A DNA stretch of 64,000 nucleotides from Leifsonia sp052114085. Its GTDB lineage: Bacteria; Actinomycetota; Actinomycetes; Actinomycetales; Microbacteriaceae. The translations under genes and the position numbers were made by a program. Positions 36,826 through 45,191 of this stretch are shown here, one piece after another; position 1 is the stretch's first letter, and every line of letters starts with the position of its first letter. The notes beneath the pieces were generated by a model that was not told the DNA's origin, did no database searches, and saw only the letters and a list, made by a program, of their open reading frames with translations. The stretch spans positions 3,472,001 through 3,536,000 of the forward strand of contig NZ_JBFREB010000001.1 of the NCBI RefSeq assembly GCF_052114085.1, read 5' to 3'.

Positions 36826-37343
36826 CGCTGGTCGATCGCGGACTGCACGGACTGGATGTACCCCTCCGAGGTGTAGGTCGCCCCGGACACGGTGTCGATG
36901 CTCGCCGACTGGGAGGACAGGACCTCCTGCTGGAGGATCGGCAGGGCCTGGTTGTTGATCTCGATGTCGCGACCGTCGCGATCCGGCGACTGGACGGTGT
37001 CGACCGCGGTGATCGTGGTGCCCGAGAAGGTGACCTTCACCTGAACGACCCCGTAGCGGGTGTCGATGGCCGAACCCGTGATGACGGTCGTTGCCGATGG
37101 CGCGGGAGCAGCGGCGGACGCGGAGGCGGACGGCGAGGGCGTCGCCGAGGTGGTCGAGCCACCGGTCGACGAGCCCGTGCCCGCAGTGGAGCCGGTGGAG
37201 CCAGTGGAGGTGGACGACTGGGTCGCAACCGGCGCGGCGGAGACGTCGCCTCCGATCCCGTACAGCTTCAAGCCCACCGTCGCGCCCATGGTGACGAGGA
37301 TGACGGTGAAGAGGACGGTTCCCCGCCAGGATCTGCTGTTCAT
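36822..37343 (-). CDS. FMN-binding domain protein, covalent flavinylation target
   Basis: This 173-residue protein has an N-terminal membrane anchor (about residues 9-30), a Ser/Thr/Gly-rich linker (about 40-85) and an FMN-bind domain. The motif DTVSGATYT at 150-158 matches the ApbE flavinylation site, with Thr156 as the expected FMN-bearing residue. It would carry electrons outside the membrane. It overlaps the reductase gene upstream and apbE downstream, by 4 bases each. Confidence 0.94.
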   Translation of the reverse strand: MNSRSWRGTVLFTVILVTMGATVGLKLYGIGGDVSAAPVATQSSTSTGSTGSTAGTGSSTGGSTTSATPSPSASASAAAPAPSATTVITGSAIDTRYGVVQVKVTFSGTTITAVDTVQSPDRDGRDIEINNQALPILQQEVLSSQSASIDTVSGATYTSEGYIQSVQSAIDQR

Positions 37344-38719
37344 GACATGCTCAGTTCTTCTCGGTGGATGAAACGCTTGGGCATCCGCAGGGCGCGGAGC
37401 GATGCTTCGACGCGCTCGCCCATCCCTTCCGGCCCGCAGATGAACGCCTCCCAGTCGTGCAGGTCCGGGATGAGGTGGCGGAGGGGTTCGACGTCGAGCG
37501 GGTCATAGCCGAGCTGACTGCGACGGCCGACCAGCGGGATGACCGTCACCCCCGGCATGTTCTGGAGTTCGCCCATCAGCGCGAGGTGCTGGGTGGAACG
37601 TGCCCGGTAGAGCACCACCGGACGGGCGCCGCGGTACACGAGTTCCTCGGCGAGTGCGCGGATCGGTCCGATGCCTGCGCCCCCGGCGATGAGAAGGGTG
37701 CGCGCACGGCTCGCGCGGTCGGCGGTGAAGCGGCCGAACGGTCCCTCCACGAAGACCAGCGACCCCGGTCGGAGGTTCGGTAGCCGGCTCGAGTGGTCAC
37801 CGAGGGCCCCGACCGTGATCCGCAGGTACCCGTTCGCGGGTACGGCGGACACCGAGTAGGGGTGGGCGGTGCCGAGATGGCCCCAGCTGACGAAGCGGAA
37901 GAGCAGGAAGTTGCCCGCCTTCACTCCGAGCTGCTCGACCCGGGGACCGGTCAGCCAGACGCTGTTCACACCTTCGCCTTCGGGGATCACCGTCACGACC
38001 CGCATGCGGCCGCGCCACGCGTCGAGCCCGGGCAGGATGACCCGCCAGGTCAGCACCGCGGCCGCCGTTCCGAGGTACAGGGCGATCCAGATCACCCGGT
38101 TCCACGGGTCGGAGACGAAGTGTGCGCCGCCGCTCAGCTGGTGGAGGAACGTCAAGAAGATCGACACGTAGGTGGTCACGTGGAGCCAATACCAGACCTC
38201 GTAGGAGAGCTTGGCGCGGATCAGCCGGGCGCTGCTGAGACCCACCACGAGGAAGGCGATGGTGCCGACCAGGGCGGTGAGCATGTCCGGGTATGACTGC
38301 AGGATCGACACGAACTCGGTCCAGGGTGGGTTCTTGTCGGCGAGTTCGCCTCCGAAGACGAGGAACAGGACGTGCGCCACAATGAGGAAGAGGACGGACG
38401 CGCCGAGCGAGCGATGCCAGGAGACCAGCCTGTCCAGGCCGACGGCGTTCTCGAACCAGGGCACCCGGGCGATCAGCAGTACCTGAGCGCAGACGAGGTA
38501 GCCCCCGACCATCCCGCTCAGCTCACCGATCGACGTCAGCGCGTTCGCGGGCGTCGCCGCGAACCCGGCGGGGACGGTCAGCCACCACATCCCGAGCACG
38601 ATGACGGTTCCGATCACGAGAGCCGCCCGCACCGCCCGGGATCCGGAGCGCGGGTGCGCGGTGCGGGTGCGCGTCCGGGCCCGGCGTGCCGGCGCCGTCA
38701 TGCTCAAGGTCTCGTCCAT
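37340..38719 (-). CDS. Ferric-reductase-like transmembrane protein with FNR domain
   Basis: The 459-residue product has an N-terminal b-type cytochrome region of six membrane spans. Paired histidines lie in SWHRSLGASVLFLIVAH and in the WLH and LHQ segments, suggesting two haems. The C-terminal flavin/NAD(P)H module has HPYSVSA for flavin, GGAGIGPIRAL for pyridine nucleotide and CGPEGM. It would move electrons from cytosolic NAD(P)H across the membrane. ATG at 38719 follows GGATGA; ATG at 38701 is an alternative. It is the first gene of the five-gene operon. Confidence 0.93.
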   Translation of the reverse strand: MDETLSMTAPARRARTRTRTAHPRSGSRAVRAALVIGTVIVLGMWWLTVPAGFAATPANALTSIGELSGMVGGYLVCAQVLLIARVPWFENAVGLDRLVSWHRSLGASVLFLIVAHVLFLVFGGELADKNPPWTEFVSILQSYPDMLTALVGTIAFLVVGLSSARLIRAKLSYEVWYWLHVTTYVSIFLTFLHQLSGGAHFVSDPWNRVIWIALYLGTAAAVLTWRVILPGLDAWRGRMRVVTVIPEGEGVNSVWLTGPRVEQLGVKAGNFLLFRFVSWGHLGTAHPYSVSAVPANGYLRITVGALGDHSSRLPNLRPGSLVFVEGPFGRFTADRASRARTLLIAGGAGIGPIRALAEELVYRGARPVVLYRARSTQHLALMGELQNMPGVTVIPLVGRRSQLGYDPLDVEPLRHLIPDLHDWEAFICGPEGMGERVEASLRALRMPKRFIHREELSMS

Positions 38720-38735
38720 GTCATCCACGATGCCG

Positions 38736-38756
38736 CCACATTCTTTGTGGATTCTT
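38736..38756 (-). promoter_or_regulatory. Direct repeat, candidate response-regulator site before the reductase operon
   Basis: ATTCTT occurs at 38740-38745 and 38751-38756, spaced 11 bases start to start, the one-turn spacing used by OmpR-type dimers. An overlapping inverted repeat CCACA/TGTGG lies at 38736-38750. The site lies 17-37 bases upstream of the reductase start. Confidence 0.45.
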
Positions 38757-38850
38757 ACGTGGGCTGGGAGCCGCCTATGCGGATCGTATGGGTTGCTCTT
38801 CACGGCCCGGCACTCGACTGCGATGCTGGGGGCGTCGAAGGGAGACGGCA

Positions 38851-39534
38851 ATGGACGACAACGCGTTCTTCGAGCGATCGATTCTCGCCGCGGCCGCGGG
38901 GCCGCAGGACGAGGATGCGGTACGACAACTGCGCGAGCTGTTCTCGCCGGCCGAGTTCGCCGCCTGGGAGGCCTTCCGGGCAGGGGTGCTCGCCGTGATC
39001 GTCGCCGTCGAGCATGACGACGAGGGCGACCGGTACATCGCCGAGTGGGGCGAGTTCGGCATCCAAGGCACATCTCCGCTCTCGTACGAGGCGGCGATCG
39101 ACGATCTGGTGCCGCACGTGCGGGCGTGGGCGACGGAACTGCGGGACGCCGCACCGCGCCTCGGAACGACGGCCGAACTGGCCGGCCTGGTGACCGCAGT
39201 GGATGCGCTGAGCGACGACGAGCTGCGCACCGCCCTCCTCGTCCGTGTCTCGTTCGACCGGGGCGGCCTCACCTTCGGCCTGGTCGAGTTCGTGGAGGAG
39301 GACGGCACCACGACCCAGCGGGCGGTACCGTTCGCCGACGGACGACCTCCTTCCGAGATCGACCTGCCGGTCGACGGCCGGATGAAGACCTATCAGTCGA
39401 GCACCCGCGGTGACCGGGTCGCGTTCTCGCCGGTCGGCTCCGGCCCGAGTATCGGGGACACGCTGCGGCAGGAGGACCCGACCGGCGACGTCGACGCCGA
39501 ATTCCCGCGTACCGACTTCCGGCCCGACGACTAG
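38851..39534 (+). CDS. Hypothetical protein, acidic, 227 residues
   Basis: The ATG at 38851 follows GAAGGGAGA. The product is soluble and acidic, with no membrane span or signal peptide. Its middle part alternates strands and helices (VLAVIVAVEHDDEGDRYIAEWGEFG), and the C-terminal third is polar and probably disordered (DPTGDVDAEFPRTDFRPDD). I do not recognise a family. It is divergent from the reductase operon and could share its regulatory region. Confidence 0.75.
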   Translation: MDDNAFFERSILAAAAGPQDEDAVRQLRELFSPAEFAAWEAFRAGVLAVIVAVEHDDEGDRYIAEWGEFGIQGTSPLSYEAAIDDLVPHVRAWATELRDAAPRLGTTAELAGLVTAVDALSDDELRTALLVRVSFDRGGLTFGLVEFVEEDGTTTQRAVPFADGRPPSEIDLPVDGRMKTYQSSTRGDRVAFSPVGSGPSIGDTLRQEDPTGDVDAEFPRTDFRPDD

Positions 39535-39541
39535 CACCCCG

Positions 39542-39570
39542 TTGACAGACGGCGTACGCCCGGGGAGTAT
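39542..39570 (+). promoter_or_regulatory. Candidate promoter of the c-di-GMP genes
   Basis: A perfect -35 hexamer TTGACA at 39542-39547 is followed 17 bases later by a weak -10 (GAGTAT, 39565-39570). It lies 28 bases before the EAL gene start. Confidence 0.4.
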
Positions 39571-39597
39571 CGCGGAGACGGTGAAGAGGAGGTGCGG

Positions 39598-40359
39598 GTG
39601 GCGACGACTGACCTGGATGCGCGGGAGCTCTCCCGCGCGATCGCAGCGAATGAGCTTCAGGTGTACGTCCAACCGCAGATCGATTTGGCGACCGCAGAGG
39701 TCGTCGCCGTGGAAGGTCTGTCCCGATGGACGCACCCGACCCGCGGCCCGATCCCTCCCGCCGAGTTCATCGCTCTCGCCGAGTCGAGCGGCCTCATCCA
39801 CGAGTTGGGTCTCTTCGCCCTGCGGGAGTGCTGTCGCATCGGGCGCGACTGGCGCGAGCGCGGGTATGACCTCGCGGTCGCGGTCAACGTGTCACCGCTG
39901 CAGCTCGAGACGGACCTCTTCTTCGACGAATTGGAGCGGCAGCTGGCCGAGTCCGGACTTCCACCGGCCGATCTCATCGTCGAAGTGACCGAGGCCGAGC
40001 GGATCGCCGACTACGGTGTGGTCGCCGGACGGCTGGACGTCATCCAGCAGTGGGGCGTGACGGTCTCCATCGACGACTTCGGCTCGGGACACTCCTCGAT
40101 CGAACGGGCAGCCGCCGTCCATGCCCGGGAGCTGAAGATCGACCGCAGTCTCATCGCAGCCGGCGACTGGCAAGGCGTCGACGCGGCGGTCGCGCTCGCC
40201 AAAGCAGGCGGCATGCGGGTGGTCGCGGAGGGAATCGAGACGCGCGAGCAGTTGGAGCGCGTGCGGACGGCCGGATGCGACCGAGCGCAGGGCTACTACA
40301 TCGCCAGGCCGAGTCGCAACGAAGATTTCGAAGACTGGTTACGTTCGTTCGTACGCTAA
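39598..40359 (+). CDS. EAL-domain c-di-GMP phosphodiesterase
   Basis: This 253-residue protein is a stand-alone EAL domain. The metal and catalytic residues are all present: EGLSRW (variant EGL signature), VNVSPLQL, EVTEAE, DDFGSG, LKIDRSL, AEGIET and QGYYIARP, so it should be active in hydrolysing c-di-GMP. It has no sensor domain or membrane span. The GTG at 39598 is 5 bases after AGAGGAGG; a GTG at 39592 is too close to it. It lies 53 bases before the GGDEF gene. Confidence 0.93.
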   Translation: MATTDLDARELSRAIAANELQVYVQPQIDLATAEVVAVEGLSRWTHPTRGPIPPAEFIALAESSGLIHELGLFALRECCRIGRDWRERGYDLAVAVNVSPLQLETDLFFDELERQLAESGLPPADLIVEVTEAERIADYGVVAGRLDVIQQWGVTVSIDDFGSGHSSIERAAAVHARELKIDRSLIAAGDWQGVDAAVALAKAGGMRVVAEGIETREQLERVRTAGCDRAQGYYIARPSRNEDFEDWLRSFVR

Positions 40360-40412
40360 ATTCAAGGTGTCAGCCCCGCCCGGAGGGCGGCCCAGCACGA
40401 AGGAGACGAGCG

Positions 40413-41729
40413 GTGCGCCCCAGCGAAGCGGACGACCTGCCCTGCGCCCTCGTAGAGCTGGATGCGGACGGCCGGATCGTGGACGCGAACAGCCTGTTCG
40501 CAGAGTGGACGGGCCTCACGCTGACGGAGTTGGTCGGCCGACCCTTCGCCTCGCTGCGCCAGCGCATCCCCGCGATCGGCGGCCGCTCGGACGGACTTGT
40601 TCGCCTGGCGAACATCGACGGCACCGCGCGGGCCGTCATCGTCGACTCCCGCGAGATCGACGGCGGGCAGCGTCTCGCGCTCGTCGATGCGACCGAGCGC
40701 GCCCAGCACGAGCAGGAGCTCATGCGGTCGCAGGCGCTTCAAGAACGTACCCGCAACCGCCTCCAGCTCATCATCGACTCGTCGATCGCGTTCTCGGGCG
40801 CGACGACGGAGCAGGAGCTGGTCGACATCCTGGCGACCACTGTCGCGCAGGCCTACCAGGCCGAGCAGGCGGGTGTCTTCCTGATCGACGAGTTGGGTGC
40901 GTTCACCCAGGCTTCCGGCACCAACCCGCTGCGGTCCGTCCCTGAGACGGATCCGCTGGTCTCCCGAGCCGCCAGCCTCCGGCAGGTGCTCACGATCAGC
41001 GGGACGGCCGCCGCCGACGCGGTCACGCCGGCCCTCGGTCACGCCATGCGCGACTCCGGGGTGGATGCGGTGCTGGTGGCGCCCATCCAGCACGACGATG
41101 TGCTCTACGGGATCTTCGTCGCGTTCTTCCTCCACCCGCGCCAGTTCGACTCCGAGGCCGCACCGCTCGCCGACGCGCTCGCCGGGCAGGCCGCGCAGGC
41201 GATCACCACGCTGCGTCTCCAGCGCAAGCTGGAGCACGCGGCCATGCACGACGAGACCACCGGTCTGCCGAACCGCCGCCGGCTGGAAACCCAGTTGCTG
41301 GAGTACGGCCTCGCGAGCTCCGCGCTGGTGGCTACCCTCTTCATCGACCTCGACGGCTTCAAGCGCGTCAACGACAGCCTGGGTCACCATGTCGGCGACC
41401 TGCTGCTGCGTGAAGTCGGGGAGCGTCTGCAGGTCGCGGTTCGCGCCGACGATTTCGTCGCCCGCTACGGCGGCGACGAGTTCGTCGTGGTGTGCGAGGT
41501 ACCGGAGGTGGAGGCGGCACAGGAGGTCGCGGACCGCATTCGACGGTCCATCGAGCAGCCTTTCCAGGACCTGCCCGAGGGCTTCCCGATCAGTGCGAGC
41601 ATCGGGATGTCGCTCGCCCGCACCCAGGATCCGGGGTGGAACCCCGACCGGCTCATCCGCGAAGCCGACCACGCCATGTACTCGGCGAAGAACGCCGGCG
41701 GTAATCGCGTGGTCGGCTCTGCGGCTTAG
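40413..41729 (+). CDS. PAS-GAF-GGDEF diguanylate cyclase
   Basis: This 438-residue protein has an N-terminal PAS-like domain (about 5-105), a GAF domain (about 125-260) and a GGDEF domain (about 270-435). The active-site motif RYGGDEFVVV and the FIDLDGFKRVNDSLGH segment are intact, so it should make c-di-GMP. No RxxD inhibitory site is evident directly before the motif. The GTG at 40413 follows GAAGGAGA. There are no membrane spans, so it senses a cytoplasmic cue. Confidence 0.92.
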   Translation: MRPSEADDLPCALVELDADGRIVDANSLFAEWTGLTLTELVGRPFASLRQRIPAIGGRSDGLVRLANIDGTARAVIVDSREIDGGQRLALVDATERAQHEQELMRSQALQERTRNRLQLIIDSSIAFSGATTEQELVDILATTVAQAYQAEQAGVFLIDELGAFTQASGTNPLRSVPETDPLVSRAASLRQVLTISGTAAADAVTPALGHAMRDSGVDAVLVAPIQHDDVLYGIFVAFFLHPRQFDSEAAPLADALAGQAAQAITTLRLQRKLEHAAMHDETTGLPNRRRLETQLLEYGLASSALVATLFIDLDGFKRVNDSLGHHVGDLLLREVGERLQVAVRADDFVARYGGDEFVVVCEVPEVEAAQEVADRIRRSIEQPFQDLPEGFPISASIGMSLARTQDPGWNPDRLIREADHAMYSAKNAGGNRVVGSAA

Positions 41730-41734
41730 TCCGC

Positions 41735-42304
41735 TTACTGCAAGCGCTGTCCCGATTCCTTGACGTCGTCGGCGACATCGCTCGCGCGGTCGGTGGCCTC
41801 CTCCGTGACGGTGGATACCCCCTCCTGCGCGGTCTCCTTGACGGACTGCACGGCCTCCTGGGCCGGCTCCTTCAGGTTGCTGGCGATCTGCTTGCCGGCG
41901 TCTGCGGCCTCCCGCAGAAGGGGCTGCGCAGCATCCTTGGCGGACTCCGCGAGCTCCTTCTCCTTGTTGCTGGCCGGGATGAGGCTGGCAGCGAGAGCGC
42001 CGACGCCGAAGGCGATGAGGCCCACCGCGAGCGGGTTGCCCTGCGCCTTGTTCACCACGGTTCGGCCGGCGTCTGAGACGGCCGAGCCGGCATTCGAGAC
42101 GGCGCCACCGGCAGAGCTGGAGATGTCGTCGGCGGATCCCATGACCCGCTCGCTGATGGAATGGAAGGCGCCCTTCACCTTGCGCGCCTGGCGGTCGGCG
42201 ATCTTGCCGGGCGTGACCTTGTCGGCCAGTGCGTCCACGTCACCGCTCAGGTTGCGGCGCGTGGCCTCGATGTCGGCGCGGATCGCGTCGGGGTCGTCGC
42301 TCAT
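41735..42304 (-). CDS. DUF3618 membrane-associated protein
   Basis: This 189-residue protein starts with the DUF3618 segment (DPDAIRADIEATRRNLSGDVDALADKV), followed by a helical stretch, a hydrophobic segment near residues 90-108 and a long Ala/Glu/Lys-rich helical tail resembling LEA or apolipoprotein repeats. The family recurs in actinobacterial membrane stress operons with holin-like partners, as here. It overlaps the upstream gene by 4 bases. Confidence 0.85.
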   Translation of the reverse strand: MSDDPDAIRADIEATRRNLSGDVDALADKVTPGKIADRQARKVKGAFHSISERVMGSADDISSSAGGAVSNAGSAVSDAGRTVVNKAQGNPLAVGLIAFGVGALAASLIPASNKEKELAESAKDAAQPLLREAADAGKQIASNLKEPAQEAVQSVKETAQEGVSTVTEEATDRASDVADDVKESGQRLQ

Positions 42305-42717
42305 CGGTTCTCCTCGTTTCGCTTCAGTGTGTCGGGGAATTCTTTGACCGTCTCCACGGTCTGGGGTGCACCCTTGACGGTCTCGAGTTGCTTGCGACCG
42401 CGGAGGTACAGGATCAATGCGACGACGCCCCAGATGATGGCGACGATCACCGCAGACCAGGCGTTGCCCACCAGGTAGCCGAGCGCCCACCACAGGGCGA
42501 TCGACAGGAAGAACACGGCCATGAGGCCCGCGTAACCCGCGCCACCCAGCAGGCCGGCGCCCTTTCCGGCGCGCGTGACGGTCTGCTTGATCTCGGCCTT
42601 GGCGAGTTCCATCTCCTGGCGGATCAGGGTGGAGAGGTCACGACTGACCTCCCCGAGCAGCTCGCCGAGCGAATTGTTCGCGGCGCGCTCCTCCGACGGG
42701 GTGGGCTGATCGGTCAT
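42301..42717 (-). CDS. Holin-X-like (phage holin family) membrane protein
   Basis: This 138-residue protein has an N-terminal amphipathic region (SLGELLGEVSRDLSTLIRQEMELAKAE), two membrane spans (about 51-75 and 84-104) and a polar tail. This pattern defines the actinobacterial phage holin superfamily III, but no phage gene is nearby, so it is a cellular protein. It overlaps both neighbours by 4 bases. Confidence 0.85.
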   Translation of the reverse strand: MTDQPTPSEERAANNSLGELLGEVSRDLSTLIRQEMELAKAEIKQTVTRAGKGAGLLGGAGYAGLMAVFFLSIALWWALGYLVGNAWSAVIVAIIWGVVALILYLRGRKQLETVKGAPQTVETVKEFPDTLKRNEENR

Positions 42718-43490
42718 GCCCGGCCTCCGGTGTAGCCCGCTCCGGGGAGCTCGGGTAGGTCGTTGACGTCGTCGCCGTACGGGTCGTCGACGACGGCCGC
42801 TCCGGTGTAGCTCCGCGTCTCGGGGATGCGGCCGGCTCCGGTCAGGCCGGTGGTGTTCGTGCCTGTGCTGCCCGAGTCGCTGCCCGAGTCGTCCCCGCCG
42901 CTGGCTAGGGCGCGGGTCAGGCGACCGGCGAGTGCGCCGGCGATGGCTGCGGCGGCGATGAACGTACCGGGGTTGCGCCGGGCGTACGACTTCACCTCGT
43001 TGAGCAGAGAACCCGGGTCGCGCTGGTCGAGCCAGCCCGCGATCGAGTGGGTTCGCTGGGCTGCCTGGCGGACCAGATCGGTGGCGAGGCCGTTCTGCTC
43101 CGACGAGGACGCCATCTGGTCGAGTTCGTCGCCGACCGAGTGGAGGCCGCTGGCCACGCGCTCCTGCTGCTGGGCAGCCTGGTCGCGCAACTCGCGCTGG
43201 GTCTGGTGGTACAGGTCCTTGGCTTGAGACGTGGCTTCACCGGCCACGTTCTTGGCCTGCTCCTTGGCGGTGCCTGCCACGGCCTTGCCGGCGTCGGCGG
43301 CCGATCCGGCGACGCGGCCTGCTTCGTCCTTGACGCCGCCTTGGCCGCTTCCGCCCACCGGGGTGCCGACGGTGCCAACGGTGGTGCTGTCCGGCTGTAC
43401 GGTCTCAGGCAGGCCGGCTTCCGGGTCGAACGCGTCGCGCCTGCTGTCGAAGATCGGTGTGTCCGCGGACTGGTCGTCTGACATGGTCAT
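42714..43490 (-). CDS. Hypothetical helical protein, first gene of membrane stress operon
   Basis: This 258-residue protein has an acidic N-terminus, a central Ala/Gln/Lys-rich helical region (about 60-150), a short hydrophobic stretch (TFIAAAAIAGALAGRL) and a Gly/Ser/Asp-rich tail. It resembles proteins found upstream of holin-X and DUF3618 genes in other actinobacteria. The ATG at 43490 follows AAAGGA. Function is unknown. Confidence 0.8.
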   Translation of the reverse strand: MTMSDDQSADTPIFDSRRDAFDPEAGLPETVQPDSTTVGTVGTPVGGSGQGGVKDEAGRVAGSAADAGKAVAGTAKEQAKNVAGEATSQAKDLYHQTQRELRDQAAQQQERVASGLHSVGDELDQMASSSEQNGLATDLVRQAAQRTHSIAGWLDQRDPGSLLNEVKSYARRNPGTFIAAAAIAGALAGRLTRALASGGDDSGSDSGSTGTNTTGLTGAGRIPETRSYTGAAVVDDPYGDDVNDLPELPGAGYTGGRA

Positions 43491-43571
43491 GACTGACGTT
43501 TCCTTTCGATGGATGTGTCCGGTTGGGATGTGCTGCCCACTGAAGACACGTCGGGGAGGCGGGTCGAGCGA

Positions 43572-43601
43572 TTGACACGACCCTCTCGCAGGGGGTATCC
43601 C
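43572..43601 (+). promoter_or_regulatory. Promoter with consensus -35 box
   Basis: TTGACA at 43572-43577 and TATCCC at 43596-43601 are separated by 18 bases. The pair lies 47 bases before the start at 43649. Confidence 0.55.
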
Positions 43602-43648
43602 TGCGTGCAGGTGTGCCATGACGGCGGCCCTGGGCTACCGTGTCGCGC

Positions 43649-44581
43649 ATGGATGTCGTCGACTGGCTTCTCGATTCCGACCCCGCGATCCGCTGGCAGG
43701 TTCTGGCCGATCTGAAGGATGCGCCTCCGGAGCAGATCGCGTTAGAGCGGGCCCGGATTCCGCGCGAGGGCTGGGGAGCGACCATCCTGGCCGAGCAGGC
43801 GAATGACGGCCTCTGGGACGGCGGAACGTACCGGCCCGGCTGGATCCCGCCCGAGCGAGACGGCTTCGATGCGTGGAGCGCAACGCACTTCAGCCTGCAG
43901 CAACTCGTCGACTTCGGGCTGGACCCGGAGTGCCCCGAAGCTCAGGAGGCGATCCGTCGGGTCCGCGAAAATGTTCGCTGGGAGCACGCCGGCGAACCGT
44001 ACTTCGACGGCGAGACCGAGCCGTGCATCAACGGTGTGGTCCTGACGATCGCCGCGTACTTCGGTCAGGGCGGCGACACGATCGCCGAGACCCTGGTCGA
44101 TTCTCGGCTGGGGGACGGCGGATGGAACTGCTGGGCGGAGTTCGGAGCGCGAGTGTCCTCCTTCCATTCGACGATCTGCGCGGTGGAGGGCCTGCGCGCG
44201 TGGCAACGGGCGGGAGGCGCGGATCCCCGGGTGGACGAGGTGGCGGCCGCGGGGGAGGAGTATTTGCTCGATCGCGGGCTCTTCCGTCGCCGATCGGATG
44301 GATCGGTCGCCGACCCGCGGATGGCCATGCTCTCGTACCCGGTGCGCTGGTACCACGACATCCTTCGCGGCCTGGAGCACTTCCGGGTGCAGGACAAGCG
44401 CGATCCCCGGCTCGGCGAGGCCATCGAGCTGGTGCGCGGCAAGGCGGACGAGGACGGCCGCTGGGTGCTCGAGAACCTGCACGAGGGTTCCGTGATCGTG
44501 GAGTTCGAGATGGAGGGATTCCCGAGCCAGTGGATCACCCTGCGGGCGTTGCGGGTGCTCCGCTGGTGGGACTCCGCCTGA
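43649..44581 (+). CDS. Prenyltransferase/squalene-cyclase-fold protein, function unknown
   Basis: This 310-residue soluble protein appears to adopt an alpha-alpha barrel, with repeats of the kind DGLWDGGTYRPGW, LGDGGWNCWAEFG and DEDGRWVLENL (a QW-like pattern). It lacks the DxDD motif of squalene cyclases and has no membrane segment, so cyclase activity is doubtful. The ATG at 43649 is chosen; an in-frame GTG at 43640 is possible. It stands alone behind its own promoter. Confidence 0.72.
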   Translation: MDVVDWLLDSDPAIRWQVLADLKDAPPEQIALERARIPREGWGATILAEQANDGLWDGGTYRPGWIPPERDGFDAWSATHFSLQQLVDFGLDPECPEAQEAIRRVRENVRWEHAGEPYFDGETEPCINGVVLTIAAYFGQGGDTIAETLVDSRLGDGGWNCWAEFGARVSSFHSTICAVEGLRAWQRAGGADPRVDEVAAAGEEYLLDRGLFRRRSDGSVADPRMAMLSYPVRWYHDILRGLEHFRVQDKRDPRLGEAIELVRGKADEDGRWVLENLHEGSVIVEFEMEGFPSQWITLRALRVLRWWDSA

Positions 44582-45145
44582 TCAGTCGGCGCGCAGGACC
44601 GCGTAGCGGAGCGCGACGGTGCCGTTGGCGAACCGGCGCTCGTCCAGCAGATCGAGGTGCAGCCGCTGGCCGGCGGGGAGCGCCGGGGTGCCACCGCCGA
44701 CGGAGACGGGCACCGCGATCAGGCGCACCTCGTCCACGAGACCTGCGGCGAACGCTGCCGCCGCCAGCGTCGGGCCGCCGATCCCGACATCCCGATCGCT
44801 GGCTTCGATGAGGCTGCGCACCTCCGCAGCGTCGAATGCGGGCTGGATGCGTGTCTGCGGCGTCGTCGCCGCCGTCAGCGTCGATGAGTACACGACCTTG
44901 TCCGCGGCCCGCCAGATGGCTGCGTAGTCGGCGGTCACGGGGTGGTCGTCGGCGCCGGGCAAGTCCTGCCAGACGCGCATCGTCTCGTACATGCGGCGTC
45001 CGTAGAGATAGGTGCCGATCCCGCGTTCGAGGTCGTTGACGAAGGCGTGCACCTCGGAATCCGGCGCGGCCCAGTCGAACGAACCGGAAGCATCGACGGT
45101 GTAGCCGTCGATCGAGGTGATCGCCGCGAAGATGAGTCGTCCCAT
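44582..45145 (-). CDS. RibD C-terminal/dihydrofolate reductase-family protein
   Basis: This 187-residue protein has the DHFR-like RibD fold: the start GRLIFAAITSIDGYTVDASGSFDW, the YGRRMYETM segment and GIGGPTLAAAAF. Stand-alone members are common in actinobacteria and are mostly uncharacterised NADPH-dependent reductases. It directly abuts the stop of the convergent gene at 44581. Confidence 0.88.
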   Translation of the reverse strand: MGRLIFAAITSIDGYTVDASGSFDWAAPDSEVHAFVNDLERGIGTYLYGRRMYETMRVWQDLPGADDHPVTADYAAIWRAADKVVYSSTLTAATTPQTRIQPAFDAAEVRSLIEASDRDVGIGGPTLAAAAFAAGLVDEVRLIAVPVSVGGGTPALPAGQRLHLDLLDERRFANGTVALRYAVLRAD

Positions 45146-45191
45146 GCCGGGACTCTAGGACCCGTGCGGGCGGACGGCCAGTGGCCGGTGG

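Noticed and set aside
42301..42717. Prophage remnant, suggested by the holin-like protein
   Set aside because: No integrase, capsid, tail or lysin gene is near; the holin-X family is a normal cellular family in actinobacteria.
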